This document shows positions 42,096 to 51,379 of a stretch of DNA of 64,000 nt, one piece after another. The stretch is taken from the NCBI RefSeq assembly GCF_003711805.1, contig NZ_QXCP01000001.1:174584-238583 (forward strand), given 5' to 3'. Source of the DNA: Brachybacterium sp. EE-P12 (GTDB taxonomy: Bacteria; Actinomycetota; Actinomycetes; Actinomycetales; Dermabacteraceae). Below the pieces are notes generated by a model. The model worked only from the letters and a program-made list of their open reading frames with translations, did no database searches and was not told where the DNA came from. A program made the position numbers and the translations under genes. Each line of letters starts with the position of its first letter. Within the stretch, counting starts at the first letter, position 1.

Positions 42096-43385
42096 ATGGA
42101 CGACTCCTCGAGGTGGGACACCCTCCCGCAGCGACTGCCCGACTGGTTCCGCGACGCGCCGCTCGGCATCTTCATCCACTGGGGCCCGTATTCCGTGCCC
42201 GCCTGGGCCGAGCCCACGGCCGAGCTCGGCGAGGTCCCGGACGACGCCGGCTGGTTCGCGCACAACCCCTACGCCGAGTGGTACTTCAACACCATCCGGA
42301 TCGAGGGCTCCCCGGCGGCAGCACACCACCGGGACGTCCACGGCGACGCCCCCTACGACGACTTCCTGGACCGGTGGGACACCTCCGCCTTCGACCCCGC
42401 CGCCTGGGCTGACCTGTTCCGGCGCGCGGGCGCGGACTACGTCGTGCCCACCACGAAGCATCACGACGGCGTGACCCTGTGGGACGCGCCCGGCACCGGG
42501 GACCGCAACACCGTGCGCCGCGGCCCGCAGCGCGACCTCGTCGGCGAGATCGCGAGCGCGGTCACCGACGCGGGCCTGCGCTTCGGCGTCTACTACTCCG
42601 GCGGTCTGGACTGGCATGTGCGGCCGACGGAGCCGCTGGTCAGCGGAGAGGACGTGCATGACCTGAAGCGTCCGCGGGACGACGAGTACGGGAAGTACTG
42701 CAGTGCCCACGTGCGCGACCTCATCGACCGCTACGCCCCGGATGTGTTCTGGAACGACATCGGCTGGCCCGACGAGAACTTCCACTTCGACGAGGGAGGG
42801 CTCGGCGAGCTGCTCGAGCACTTCTACGCCGAGCGGCCCGAGGGCCTGATCAACGACCGTTTCGCCGGTGCGCACCAGGACTTCGTGACCACCGAGTACC
42901 AGGCCGGAGAGATCCCCGAGGGGCAGCCCTGGGAGAACTGCCGCGGCGTGGGCCTGTCCTTCGGCTACAACCAGGTCGAGGACGCCGCCCAGTACATGAC
43001 CGGCGCGCAGGCCGTGCGCCACGTCGTCGACGCGGTCTCCAAGGGCGGACGGGTGCTGCTGAACGTCGGCCCCCGCGCCGACGGCTCCCTCCACGAGCTG
43101 CAGGTCGCCGCGCTCGAGTCCCTCGGCGAGTTCATGGCCGAGCACAAGGCGCACCTGGCCGGCTCCCGCGGGCTCGGCGAGCTCGCGCTGGAGGGCGTGG
43201 GCTGGGCGCGCGCGGTCGAGAAGGACGGGATCTGCCATGTGTTCCTCAGCGGCGAGGCGGGGGAGGCGCACCTGGACGCGTCGGCCCTGCCGTCGGGCTA
43301 CGACTGGCCGAGGGGCGGGATCGCCGTGACGCTGCCCGGCGAGGACGCGGCCCCGGTGGCGGTCTCCGCCGCTGCGACCACCTGA
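42096..43385 (+). CDS. Cytoplasmic alpha-L-fucosidase, GH29
   Basis: This 429-residue GH29 enzyme opens with WFRDAPLGIFIHWGPYSVPAWAEP, the family hallmark. The nucleophile is Asp221 in FWNDIGWP, and TTKHHDGVTLWDAP is also diagnostic. There is no signal peptide, so it acts on imported oligosaccharides. The ATG follows ACGGAAAG. It diverges from the FadR regulator and lies next to a sugar ABC importer. It would release L-fucose for the oxidative pathway at 37-41 kb. Linkage (alpha-1,6 core or alpha-1,2/3/4) cannot be read from sequence alone. Confidence 0.93.
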   Translation: MDDSSRWDTLPQRLPDWFRDAPLGIFIHWGPYSVPAWAEPTAELGEVPDDAGWFAHNPYAEWYFNTIRIEGSPAAAHHRDVHGDAPYDDFLDRWDTSAFDPAAWADLFRRAGADYVVPTTKHHDGVTLWDAPGTGDRNTVRRGPQRDLVGEIASAVTDAGLRFGVYYSGGLDWHVRPTEPLVSGEDVHDLKRPRDDEYGKYCSAHVRDLIDRYAPDVFWNDIGWPDENFHFDEGGLGELLEHFYAERPEGLINDRFAGAHQDFVTTEYQAGEIPEGQPWENCRGVGLSFGYNQVEDAAQYMTGAQAVRHVVDAVSKGGRVLLNVGPRADGSLHELQVAALESLGEFMAEHKAHLAGSRGLGELALEGVGWARAVEKDGICHVFLSGEAGEAHLDASALPSGYDWPRGGIAVTLPGEDAAPVAVSAAATT

Positions 43386-43415
43386 CCGCGCGGCCCCCGG
43401 CCTCGCCCTGGCCCC

Positions 43416-44309
43416 TCACTCCTTGACGCCGCCCTCGGCGACCCCGCGGAAGAAGACGCGCTGGAGGGCGAGGAACAGCACCACCAGCGGCGCGACCGCG
43501 ATGATCGTGCCCGCCGCGACCACGCGCGGGTTGTCGGCGAAGGTGCCCTGGAGGTAGTTCAGCCCCACGGTCAGCGTGTACTTGTCGGGGTCGGAGAGGA
43601 TCAGCAGCGGCCAGAGGAAGTCGTTCCAGCTGCCCATGAAGGCGAGCAGCGCGACGACCGCGAGGGTTCCCTTCACCGACGGCAGGCCGAGGCGGAGGAA
43701 GCGCTGCCAGGTGTTGGCGCCGTCGACGATCGCCGCCTCGTCGACCTCCTTGGGCAGGGCGAGGAACGCGTTCCACATCAGCAGCACGCTGATCGCGCTC
43801 ATCATCGTGGGCAGGAACACCGCGACCAGGGTGTTCCCCAGGCCCATGCCGTTGACCAGCTGTGTCAGGGCGATCATCGAGCTCTCCTGCGGGATCAGGA
43901 GCGTCGCGACGAAGACGCCGATGCCCAGGAGCTTGCCGCGGAACTCGAGCCGGGCCAGCGCATAGCCGGCCAGCGCGCAGCCGATCAGGCTGAGCGAGAC
44001 GTTGCACACCGCCACGAACACCGAGTTCCCGACATACGACCACACCGGGATCACCTCGGTGACCTGGGAGTAGGCCGAGAGGGTGAACTCCTCGGGCCAG
44101 AACGACGGCGGCATCGAGTAGAGGTCCTCGCCGATGCTCTTGAGGGAGGTGGCCAGCTGCCACAGGAACGGGCCGATCGAGATCAGGATGACCACGAGCA
44201 GCAGCAGGTAGCGGACGACGAGTTCCCGGCGGGTGGCGGTCTCCCCGTCGGAGAGGAGCACGTGGCGCGCACGTCGCGCCCCGGAGCCGTGGGTGCGAGG
44301 GAGCGACAT
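43416..44309 (-). CDS. Carbohydrate ABC transporter permease, MalG/UgpE-type
   Basis: This 297-residue permease has six spans and the EAA loop near residues 190-210 (EVDEAAIVDGANTWQRFLRLGLPSVKG). The ATG at 44309 lies 2 bp after the stop of the partner permease. It is the last gene of a minus-strand trio (binding protein, permease, permease). No ATPase is encoded here; a shared MsiK-type ATPase elsewhere is usual in actinobacteria. Confidence 0.9.
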   Translation of the reverse strand: MSLPRTHGSGARRARHVLLSDGETATRRELVVRYLLLLVVILISIGPFLWQLATSLKSIGEDLYSMPPSFWPEEFTLSAYSQVTEVIPVWSYVGNSVFVAVCNVSLSLIGCALAGYALARLEFRGKLLGIGVFVATLLIPQESSMIALTQLVNGMGLGNTLVAVFLPTMMSAISVLLMWNAFLALPKEVDEAAIVDGANTWQRFLRLGLPSVKGTLAVVALLAFMGSWNDFLWPLLILSDPDKYTLTVGLNYLQGTFADNPRVVAAGTIIAVAPLVVLFLALQRVFFRGVAEGGVKE

Positions 44310-44310
44310 C

Positions 44311-45264
44311 TCAGCTCTCCTTCCGGTAGGTCAGGCGGAGGTTCACGACCATCAGCGCCAGCGTGAGCAGGAACAGCACGATGGACACCGCGGACGAGTA
44401 GCCGAGCCGCCCCGAGAGCCCGGTGCCGGCCTCGCGGATCAGCATGACCAGGGAGCTCGAGCGCCCGCCCGGCCCGCCGGTGCCGCCGGAGAGCACGAAG
44501 ATCTCGGAGAACACGCGGAACGCGGCGAGCGAGGAGATGACGCCGATGAGCAGCATCGTCGAGCGCATCGCCGGGAGCGTCACGGTGAAGAAACGGCGCA
44601 CCGGCCCGGCGCCGTCCATCATGGCCGCCTCGTGGAGGCTCCTCGGGACATTGGCGAGCACCGCGAGGTAGACCACCATGTAGTAGCCCAGGCCCTGCCA
44701 GACCGTCACCAGGATCGAGGAGAACAGCAGCAGGAACTCGTCGGTGAGGAAGGGGATGGGGGCGGAGATGACGCCGAGCCACTGCGCCATCGAGTTGACC
44801 AGACCGCGGGAATCGAGGATCCAGGTCCAGATCAGTCCCGTGACCACGACCGAGGCGATGACCGGGGTGTAGATCGCGGTGCGGATCGCGCCGATGCCGG
44901 GCACCGACTTGCGCACCAGCATCGCCAGCAGGAGCGGGAGGATCACCAGCGGTGGAACCGCCCCGACCACGTAGATCAGGCAGTTGCGCAGCGCGATCCA
45001 GAACATCGGATCGGCGAGCAGGTCGCGGTAGTTCTGCAGCCCGTTGAAGCTCCCGCCGACGAGCGGTCGCGCATCGGTGAAGGAGAGCACGACGGTGTTC
45101 AGGAACGGGAACAGCACGAACACGATCGCGGAGAGCAGCGCGGGCGCCATGAGCAGCCATGGGGTGAGCGGCGCATGGGTGCGCACCCGCACGGGCTTCG
45201 TGCGTCGCGCAGGGGCCGACGAGGTCCGAGGAGTCTCCTGTGCGGAGAGGGCGGTGGTGCTCAT
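44311..45264 (-). CDS. Carbohydrate ABC transporter permease, MalF/UgpA-type
   Basis: This 317-residue permease has a charged N-terminal tail of about 35 residues and then six spans. The EAA loop reads VPRSLHEAAMMDGAGPVRRFFTVTLPAM. The ATG at 45264 overlaps the binding-protein stop. It pairs with the downstream permease to form the channel for the oligosaccharide bound by the lipoprotein. Confidence 0.9.
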   Translation of the reverse strand: MSTTALSAQETPRTSSAPARRTKPVRVRTHAPLTPWLLMAPALLSAIVFVLFPFLNTVVLSFTDARPLVGGSFNGLQNYRDLLADPMFWIALRNCLIYVVGAVPPLVILPLLLAMLVRKSVPGIGAIRTAIYTPVIASVVVTGLIWTWILDSRGLVNSMAQWLGVISAPIPFLTDEFLLLFSSILVTVWQGLGYYMVVYLAVLANVPRSLHEAAMMDGAGPVRRFFTVTLPAMRSTMLLIGVISSLAAFRVFSEIFVLSGGTGGPGGRSSSLVMLIREAGTGLSGRLGYSSAVSIVLFLLTLALMVVNLRLTYRKES

Positions 45265-46565
45265 TCGCTCACCCCCGCGAGCCGGTTGGCCTGCTCGACG
45301 GAGGCGTCGAGAGCCTCCTGGGCGCTGATCCGGCCGATGACGGCGTCCGAGAGCTGGCGCTGCAGCTCGACGCGCATCTCCTCGGTCCAGATCGGCGGCG
45401 TGTAGCTCACGGCGTCCTCGAGCTGGCCGGCCGCGGCCACGCGCACCTCGCTCGTGTCGGAATCGTCCACCTCGGTGAAGTACGGATCGTCGAGCGCGCC
45501 ACGCGTGGAGGGGAAGACGTCGACGATGCGGGAGAACTCCTTCTGCTTCTCGTCGGAGGTGAGGAACTCGGCGAAGGCGATCGCGACCTCGGGATGCGCG
45601 GTGCGGGAGCTGACCGCGATGCCCTGGGAGTACATGTTCGCGTGACCGGTCTCGGTGAGGGCCTCGGTGATCCCGAGGTTCGCGTACAGGTCCGGTGCGT
45701 TCTCCTCGAAGTTCGCGACGTCGTAGGCAGAGCCGCCCGAGAGGGCGACCTGCCCGCTCTGGAACCGCTCGCCGGCATCGGTGTAGGTCAGGACCGTGGC
45801 GTCGGGCAGCAGTCCCTTGCGCTCATAGGCCTGCCGGTAGCGGTCGACCATCTGCACCGCCCTCTCGTCGTTGAAGGTGAAGCGCTCGCCTCTCTCGTCC
45901 AGCAGCTGCACCCCGTACATGCCGAGGTCGGCGATGGCGGGCAGCTGCCCGATCATGTAGAACGCGCCGTCGACGGCGTCCCCCATGGCGTCGGCCTGGT
46001 CGAAGAGGTCGTCCCAGGAGCTCGGAGGGGCGTCGGGATCCAGCCCGGCCTGCTCGAACAGCGCCCGGTTGTAGAAGATGGGGCCGGTGTTGAGGTACCA
46101 GGGGAAGGCGAAGGTCGTGCCCAGCACGGCATCGCTGTAGTCGGCGACGGAGCCCTCCGTGTACGCCTCGAGGGTCTCGGGGCGTGCCTCCGAGAGGTCG
46201 AGCAGGAGCTCGGCCTGGGCGAGGGGGAGGGCGAGATCGGGGGCGACGTTGAGGACGTCGGGGAGATCCAGGTTCGAGGCGTCGACCTGGAGGTTGTCGG
46301 CGTAGCCGTCGGCCGGCTGGTCCACCCAGTCGATCGAGGTGCCGGGGTGGGCGGTGACGAATTCGTCGATGAGGCCCTCGAAGTACTCGAGATAAGCGCT
46401 GCGCAGGTTCCAGGTCTGGAACCTGATCGCGCCCTCGAGCTCGATGTCGGTGGCGATCGGCCCGGAGGCGACCGTCCGGCCGCCGGTCGGTCTCAGGCCG
46501 CATCCGCCGAGCAGCGCGGCCGCTGCGAGGGAGCCTCCTGCGAGGAGGCCTCGGCGTGTGAACAT
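45261..46565 (-). CDS. Sugar ABC transporter substrate-binding lipoprotein
   Basis: This 434-residue extracytoplasmic binding protein (family 1) starts MFTRRGLLAGG with a twin-arginine-like hint, and the lipobox LLGGC places the lipid Cys near residue 22. Mature text EGAIRFQTWNLRSAYLEYFEGLI and SWDDLFDQADAM is typical for oligosaccharide binders. The ATG at 46565 follows GAAGGAG. It is the first gene after the LacI-type operators and diverges from the beta-mannosidase gene, so ligand is likely a mannose/fucose-containing glycan. Confidence 0.9.
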   Translation of the reverse strand: MFTRRGLLAGGSLAAAALLGGCGLRPTGGRTVASGPIATDIELEGAIRFQTWNLRSAYLEYFEGLIDEFVTAHPGTSIDWVDQPADGYADNLQVDASNLDLPDVLNVAPDLALPLAQAELLLDLSEARPETLEAYTEGSVADYSDAVLGTTFAFPWYLNTGPIFYNRALFEQAGLDPDAPPSSWDDLFDQADAMGDAVDGAFYMIGQLPAIADLGMYGVQLLDERGERFTFNDERAVQMVDRYRQAYERKGLLPDATVLTYTDAGERFQSGQVALSGGSAYDVANFEENAPDLYANLGITEALTETGHANMYSQGIAVSSRTAHPEVAIAFAEFLTSDEKQKEFSRIVDVFPSTRGALDDPYFTEVDDSDTSEVRVAAAGQLEDAVSYTPPIWTEEMRVELQRQLSDAVIGRISAQEALDASVEQANRLAGVSE

Positions 46566-46699
46566 GTGCTCCTTCTTCCTGCGTCGTCGGAGTTCTCGAG
46601 CACTGGCGGTGCGCTGGTCGCCGGGCGTCCGGAACGGACGTGCGACCTGCACGGAGGGCGGGGGAACGGCGTGGAGGCCCCACGTCGCGGCCCGTTTAC

Positions 46700-46792
46700 T
46701 ACAGCGCTTAAGTTCCCGACCACTGTACAGCCGCCGCCCCTGTGCTCCATGAGCGCGGACCCCAGGATCGACTGATAGCGTTAACCGCTTAA
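46700..46792. promoter_or_regulatory. Two LacI-type operators between importer and mannosidase genes
   Basis: TACAGCGCTTAA (46700-46711) and TTAACCGCTTAA (46781-46792) share the half CGCTTAA and have a central CG, as LacI operators do. They lie 81 bp apart between divergent genes, so one regulator may loop or block both promoters. No LacI gene is in the window. Confidence 0.6.
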
Positions 46793-46819
46793 GCACAGTC
46801 GATGACGCAGGAGCGGAAC

Positions 46820-48112
46820 GTGTCGGACGCCAAGCTCGGAGCCAACTACACCCCCCGACGGGGCTGGTTCCACACCTGGGGAGAGCTCGACCCCGGACAG
46901 GTCGCGGAGGACCTCGCCCAGATCGCAGATCTCGGACTCGACCACGTGCGGATCTTCCCGCTGTGGCCGCACCTCCAGCCGAACCGGACGAGGATCTCGA
47001 CGGCCGCGGTCGATGAGCTGCTCTCCGTCGTCGACATCGCCGGCGAGCAGGGGCTCGACATCTCCGTGGACCTCCTCCAGGGCCATCTGTCGAGCTTCGA
47101 CTTCCTGCCCGCGTGGGTCTCGACCTGGCACCGCCGCAACCTCTTCACCGACCCCGAGGTCCTCCAGGCGCAGCAGGCGCTCGCCGCGGTGCTCGGGGAC
47201 GAGCTCGCCGCCCGCGAGCACGTCACCGGCATGACGCTCGGCAACGAGATCGGCCAGTTCGCCGTCTCCTACCACCCCGACCCGCATCCCGTCGCCGACG
47301 CGGAGGCGACCGACTGGACCCGTGCGCTGCTCGAGACCGTCGACCAGCACCTCCCCGGCCGGCGCAACCACCACAGCTTCGACGACACCCTGTGGTTCAA
47401 GGACGATCATCCCTTCACCCCGGCCGACGCCGTCACCCTCGGCGCCTCGACCACTGTGCATTCCTGGGTCTTCACCGGTGCCGGGCAGACCCTCGGGCAG
47501 GGCCACCCCGCCCTCGCGCTCTTCGGCCGCTACCTGATCGAGGTCGCCGAGCTCTGGCAGCGGCTGCTCGGCGCGCCCCGGGACCGACGGATCTGGCTGC
47601 AGGAGATCGGCGCGCCCGTCCCGTGGGTCGCCCCCGAGGACGCCGCCGAGTTCGCGACGACGAGCATCCGCGCCGCCGTCTCCCACCGGTCTGTCGAGGC
47701 CGTGACCTGGTGGTGCTCGCACGACGTGAGCCGCGACCTCGCTGACTTCCCCGAGGTCGAGCACAGCCTCGGCCTGTTTGACGAACGGGGCCGCGTGAAG
47801 CCCGTCGGCGAGGCGATCGGTGCCCTCGCCGCCGAGCTGCGCGAGCCCGGGACGGATCCGGACGGGATCGCGGAGCAGAGCGTGCAGGATGGAGACGCGG
47901 CCGACGGCTTCCCCGTCCCGGAGCTCGCCCTCGACGGTGCGAACCGTTCCGTCCTCGGCCCGCGCGGCGAGGTGTTCGCGCGCTGGGCCGCCGAGGCCCT
48001 CGAGGGCCGGGTCCGACCGCTCGTCGTCGACTCGTCCGTCACCGAGGACACCATGCGCCACAGCGCGAGCCCGTCGAACCCTGTGGACGCCGAGCGTGTC
48101 TTCTCGTCCTGA
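46820..48112 (+). CDS. GH5-type glycoside hydrolase, probable beta-mannosidase (GH5_18-like)
   Basis: This 430-residue clan-A TIM barrel starts with LGANYTPRRGWFHTWGELDPG and has LDHVRIFPLWPHLQPNRT, like actinobacterial GH5_18 exo-beta-mannosidases. The acid/base is Glu143 in LGNEIGQF; the nucleophile is Glu262 in IWLQEIGAP. I chose the GTG at 46820 because GGAG sits 6 bp before it; an ATG at 46802 is 10 bp from the operator and lacks a ribosome site. No signal peptide is seen. It would cleave Man-beta-1,4-GlcNAc of the N-glycan core. It precedes GH38 by 44 bp. Confidence 0.83.
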   Translation: MSDAKLGANYTPRRGWFHTWGELDPGQVAEDLAQIADLGLDHVRIFPLWPHLQPNRTRISTAAVDELLSVVDIAGEQGLDISVDLLQGHLSSFDFLPAWVSTWHRRNLFTDPEVLQAQQALAAVLGDELAAREHVTGMTLGNEIGQFAVSYHPDPHPVADAEATDWTRALLETVDQHLPGRRNHHSFDDTLWFKDDHPFTPADAVTLGASTTVHSWVFTGAGQTLGQGHPALALFGRYLIEVAELWQRLLGAPRDRRIWLQEIGAPVPWVAPEDAAEFATTSIRAAVSHRSVEAVTWWCSHDVSRDLADFPEVEHSLGLFDERGRVKPVGEAIGALAAELREPGTDPDGIAEQSVQDGDAADGFPVPELALDGANRSVLGPRGEVFARWAAEALEGRVRPLVVDSSVTEDTMRHSASPSNPVDAERVFSS

Positions 48113-48156
48113 CCGCACCCCGCCCTGCCTGCCCACACCCCTCGAAGGAGAGCCCT

Positions 48157-51100
48157 GTGCACGACAACCGACCCACCAGCGAGGACCGCGTCCGCCGCTT
48201 CCTGCGCGAGCAGCTGCCCGCCCGTCGCCATCTCGACACCGCGCCCCTGACCATCGAGGCCTGGGAGGTGCCGGACGAGCCCGTCCCCTTCGCCGTGGCC
48301 CGGGAGCAGGAGTACACCCCGATCTCCGTCGGCGACCGCTGGGGGAGGCCGTGGTCCACGCTGTGGCTCCACGTCACCGGCACGGTCCCCGAGCACTGGG
48401 CGAGCGACGCCGAGCGCGACATCGAGCTGCAGGTCGACCTGTCCTTCACGAACATGCCCGGTTTCCAGGCCGAGGCGCTGATCTGGACCCCCGAGGGCGG
48501 GACCGTCAAGGCGATCAACCCCTACAACCAGTACCTGACCCTCGAGCCCGGTGAGCGGATCGACTACTACCTCGAGTGCGCCGCGAACCCGAACGTGCCC
48601 GGGGACTGGACCTTCGCCCCTACCGCAATGGGCGACAAGGCGACCGCCGGCGAGGAGCCGATCTACGACCTCACCCGGCTCCGCCTCGCCTGGCGCAGCC
48701 GCAGCATCTGGGAGCTCGAGCAGGACGTCGTCGCGCTGAACGGGCTGATGCACACCCTGCCGGAGCAGTCCCCGCGACGCTTCGACATCCTCACCGCGCT
48801 GACCGCCGCGCTCGACGCCGCCGACCCCGACGACCTGCACGCGAGCGCCCCGGCCGCCCGTCGGGAGCTCGAGCCCGTGCTCTCCGCCCCCGCCAACGCC
48901 TCCGCCTTGACCGTGATCGCTACCGGCCACGCGCACATCGACTCCGCCTGGTTGTGGCCGCTGCGGGAGACGAAGCGCAAGTGCGCCCGCACCTTCTCGA
49001 ACATCTGCTGGCTGCTGGAGCACTACGAGCAGCTGAACTTCTCCTGCTCCTCCGCCCAGCAGTACGCCTGGATCCGCGACGAGTACCCCGGGCTGTGGGA
49101 GCGGATCAAGGGACACGTGGCCGACGGCCGCTTCATCCCCGTCGGCGGGATGTGGGTCGAGTCCGACACCAACATGCCCGGCTCCGAGGCGATGGCCCGG
49201 CAGTTCCTGCACGGCAAGAAGTTCTTCCTCGACGAGTTCGGGATCGAGACCAAGGAGACCTGGCTGCCGGACTCCTTCGGGTACTCGGCCGCCCTGCCGC
49301 AGATCTGTGCGCTCGCGGGCAACGACCACTTCCTCACCCAGAAGGTGTCCTGGAACCAGTACTCGACCTTCCCGCACCACACCTTCCGCTGGGAGGGCAT
49401 CGACGGCACCACCCAGTTCACCCACTTCCCGCCGATCGACGCGTACAACGGCCAGCTCACCGCCGCCGAGCTCGCGTACTTCGAGAAGAACTTCAAGGAC
49501 AAGGGCGCCAGCCACATCGGCCTGACCCCCACCGGATGGGGCGACGGCGGCGGCGGGCCCACTCGCGAGATGCTCGCCTCCCAGGAGCGCTTCGCCGACC
49601 TCGACGGCGCCCCGAAGGTCGAGTGGTCCACGCCGCAGGACTTCTTCACCCGCGCCGAGGAGGAGTACCCGGACGCCCCGGTGTGGAACGGGGAGCTGTA
49701 CCTCGAGCTGCACCGCGGCACCTACTCCTCGCAGATCCACGGCAAGCAGGGCAACCGCCGCTCCGAGGCGCTGATGCACGACGTCGAGCTCTGGAGCGCG
49801 ACCGCTGCCCGCCTGGTGGACGGCTTCGAGTACCCGCACGAGCGGATCGATGCCCTGTGGTCCACGCTCCTGCTGCTCCAGTTCCACGACATCCTGCCCG
49901 GCTCCTCGATCGCCTGGGTGCACCGGGAGGCCGAGCACTCCTACGAGCACATCGCCGAGCAGGGCGAGCAGCTCGTCGCGACGGCGCTCGCCGCCCTCGA
50001 GGACACAGGCGGCACGCCGCAGCAGGTCAACGCGCGTTCCCGCGCCGCCCGCGGCGTCCCGGCCCTGGGCGCCGGGCCCGCCGAGGCGCCCTCCGACGCG
50101 CCGACCGTCGGCCGTGACGGGGGCTCCGTCGTGCTCGACACCCCGGCGCTGCACGTCGAGATCGACGAGAGGGGCCTGCTCACCTCGCTGCGCGCCGGAA
50201 CGGAGGGCCGTGAGGCGATCGCCCCGGGAGCGGCCGGGTCGCTGCTGCAGCTGCACCGCGATGCGCCCAACGCCTGGGACTCCTGGGACATCGACGAGTT
50301 CTACCGTCACGTGCACCGGGATCTGGTGGCGGAGTCGGCGCCCGAGGTGAGGACCGAGGAGGACGGCACCGTGCGCGTCGCCGTCGCCTATCGCACCCGT
50401 CCCGAGGGCGCCGCGGAGCGCCCCTACGCCGCCGCCCCGTCGGTCGGTGCGGGCTCGCGGATCGTGCTGACCTACTCCGTCGCCCCCGGCGCGAGCGAGC
50501 TGGGCATCGACCTCGACGTGGACTGGCGCGAGCGCAAGAAGGTCCTCAAGCTCGCCTTCCCGTTGGACGTGCGCGCCGCGACGATGAGCAGCGAGATCCA
50601 GTTCGGCCACATCGACCGCCCGATCCCCGTGAACACGAACGAGGACTTCGGTCGCTTCGAGACCTGCGCGCACCGCTGGGTGCACGTGGGCGAGCCGGAC
50701 TTCGGGATCGCGCTGTCGAACGACTCCTCCTACGGTCACGACGTGCGCCGGGTGCTGCGGGAGAACGGCGGCGGCACCACCACCGTCGTCCGGGCCACCG
50801 TGCTGCGCGCGGCCGAGTTCCCGGACCCGAAGGCCGAGGAGGACAGCTACTCGCTGCGCTACGCCATCCGGCCCGATGCGGGCATCGCGGAGGCGATCGA
50901 CATGGGCGAGGCCCTGAACCAGGCCGAGCGCACCGTGCGTCGCAGCACCCCGCTGGCGCCCGTGGCGGAGCTGGCCGAGAGCAGTGCCCGCATCCAGACC
51001 GTGAAGGCCGCTGAGGACCGCTCCGGCGACCTGGTGGTGCGGCTGTACGAGTCCGAGGGCCGACGGGCGCGCACCGCGCTCACCGTGCCGGGAGCGCGCA

Positions 51101-51240
51101 GGCTCACCGTGGTGGACCTGCTGGAACGGCCGCTGGGGGAGGAGTCGCCGCTCGCCTCCCGCGCGGCGAGCACCGAGGGGGAGCGGATGGAGCTCGAGCT
51201 GAACCCCTTCGAGATCACCACGGTGCGCGCCGCCTTCTGA
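48157..51240 (+). CDS. Alpha-mannosidase, GH38
   Basis: This 1027-residue GH38 enzyme has a zinc site in GHAHIDSAWLWPLRETKRK (about His258, His260 and Asp262), nucleophile Asp about 372 in LPDSFGYSAALPQ, and the later zinc His in LQFHDILPGSS. The N-terminal domain, catalytic barrel, three-helix bundle and C-terminal beta domains fit the full family length. The GTG follows GAAGGAG. It lacks a signal peptide, so it works on imported mannosides. With GH5_18-like, GH29 and an ABC importer it makes an N-glycan-type set. Confidence 0.93.
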   Translation: MHDNRPTSEDRVRRFLREQLPARRHLDTAPLTIEAWEVPDEPVPFAVAREQEYTPISVGDRWGRPWSTLWLHVTGTVPEHWASDAERDIELQVDLSFTNMPGFQAEALIWTPEGGTVKAINPYNQYLTLEPGERIDYYLECAANPNVPGDWTFAPTAMGDKATAGEEPIYDLTRLRLAWRSRSIWELEQDVVALNGLMHTLPEQSPRRFDILTALTAALDAADPDDLHASAPAARRELEPVLSAPANASALTVIATGHAHIDSAWLWPLRETKRKCARTFSNICWLLEHYEQLNFSCSSAQQYAWIRDEYPGLWERIKGHVADGRFIPVGGMWVESDTNMPGSEAMARQFLHGKKFFLDEFGIETKETWLPDSFGYSAALPQICALAGNDHFLTQKVSWNQYSTFPHHTFRWEGIDGTTQFTHFPPIDAYNGQLTAAELAYFEKNFKDKGASHIGLTPTGWGDGGGGPTREMLASQERFADLDGAPKVEWSTPQDFFTRAEEEYPDAPVWNGELYLELHRGTYSSQIHGKQGNRRSEALMHDVELWSATAARLVDGFEYPHERIDALWSTLLLLQFHDILPGSSIAWVHREAEHSYEHIAEQGEQLVATALAALEDTGGTPQQVNARSRAARGVPALGAGPAEAPSDAPTVGRDGGSVVLDTPALHVEIDERGLLTSLRAGTEGREAIAPGAAGSLLQLHRDAPNAWDSWDIDEFYRHVHRDLVAESAPEVRTEEDGTVRVAVAYRTRPEGAAERPYAAAPSVGAGSRIVLTYSVAPGASELGIDLDVDWRERKKVLKLAFPLDVRAATMSSEIQFGHIDRPIPVNTNEDFGRFETCAHRWVHVGEPDFGIALSNDSSYGHDVRRVLRENGGGTTTVVRATVLRAAEFPDPKAEEDSYSLRYAIRPDAGIAEAIDMGEALNQAERTVRRSTPLAPVAELAESSARIQTVKAAEDRSGDLVVRLYESEGRRARTALTVPGARRLTVVDLLERPLGEESPLASRAASTEGERMELELNPFEITTVRAAF

Positions 51241-51269
51241 GCCCGTCATCGGCCGGCCCGTGCGGTGCG

Positions 51270-51309
51270 GTCGGCCGGCGTGCGCGGCCCCTTGTCGGCC
51301 GGCGTGCGC
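51270..51309. repeat. Direct repeat in the GH38 to iolG gap
   Basis: GTCGGCCGGCGTGCGC occurs at 51270-51285 and 51294-51309, with a third shortened copy near 51320. The gap between convergent genes is 139 bp. It may be a remnant of slippage; no clear terminator stem was found. Confidence 0.45.
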
Positions 51310-51379
51310 CGGGCTCGTCACCCGGCGTGCGCTAACTTCTGCGTGTGGGCATCTCTGCGAGGGATTCAGTGCGCGGGTT

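Noticed and set aside
45261..46565. Tat-exported protein based on the RR pair at the N-terminus
   Set aside because: The pair lacks the full twin-arginine context and a clear lipobox is present, so lipoprotein export is the safer call; Tat use remains possible.
47530..51321. A 1263-codon minus-strand frame opposite GH38
   Set aside because: Antisense to a complete GH38 with all catalytic residues; the composition is not protein-like.
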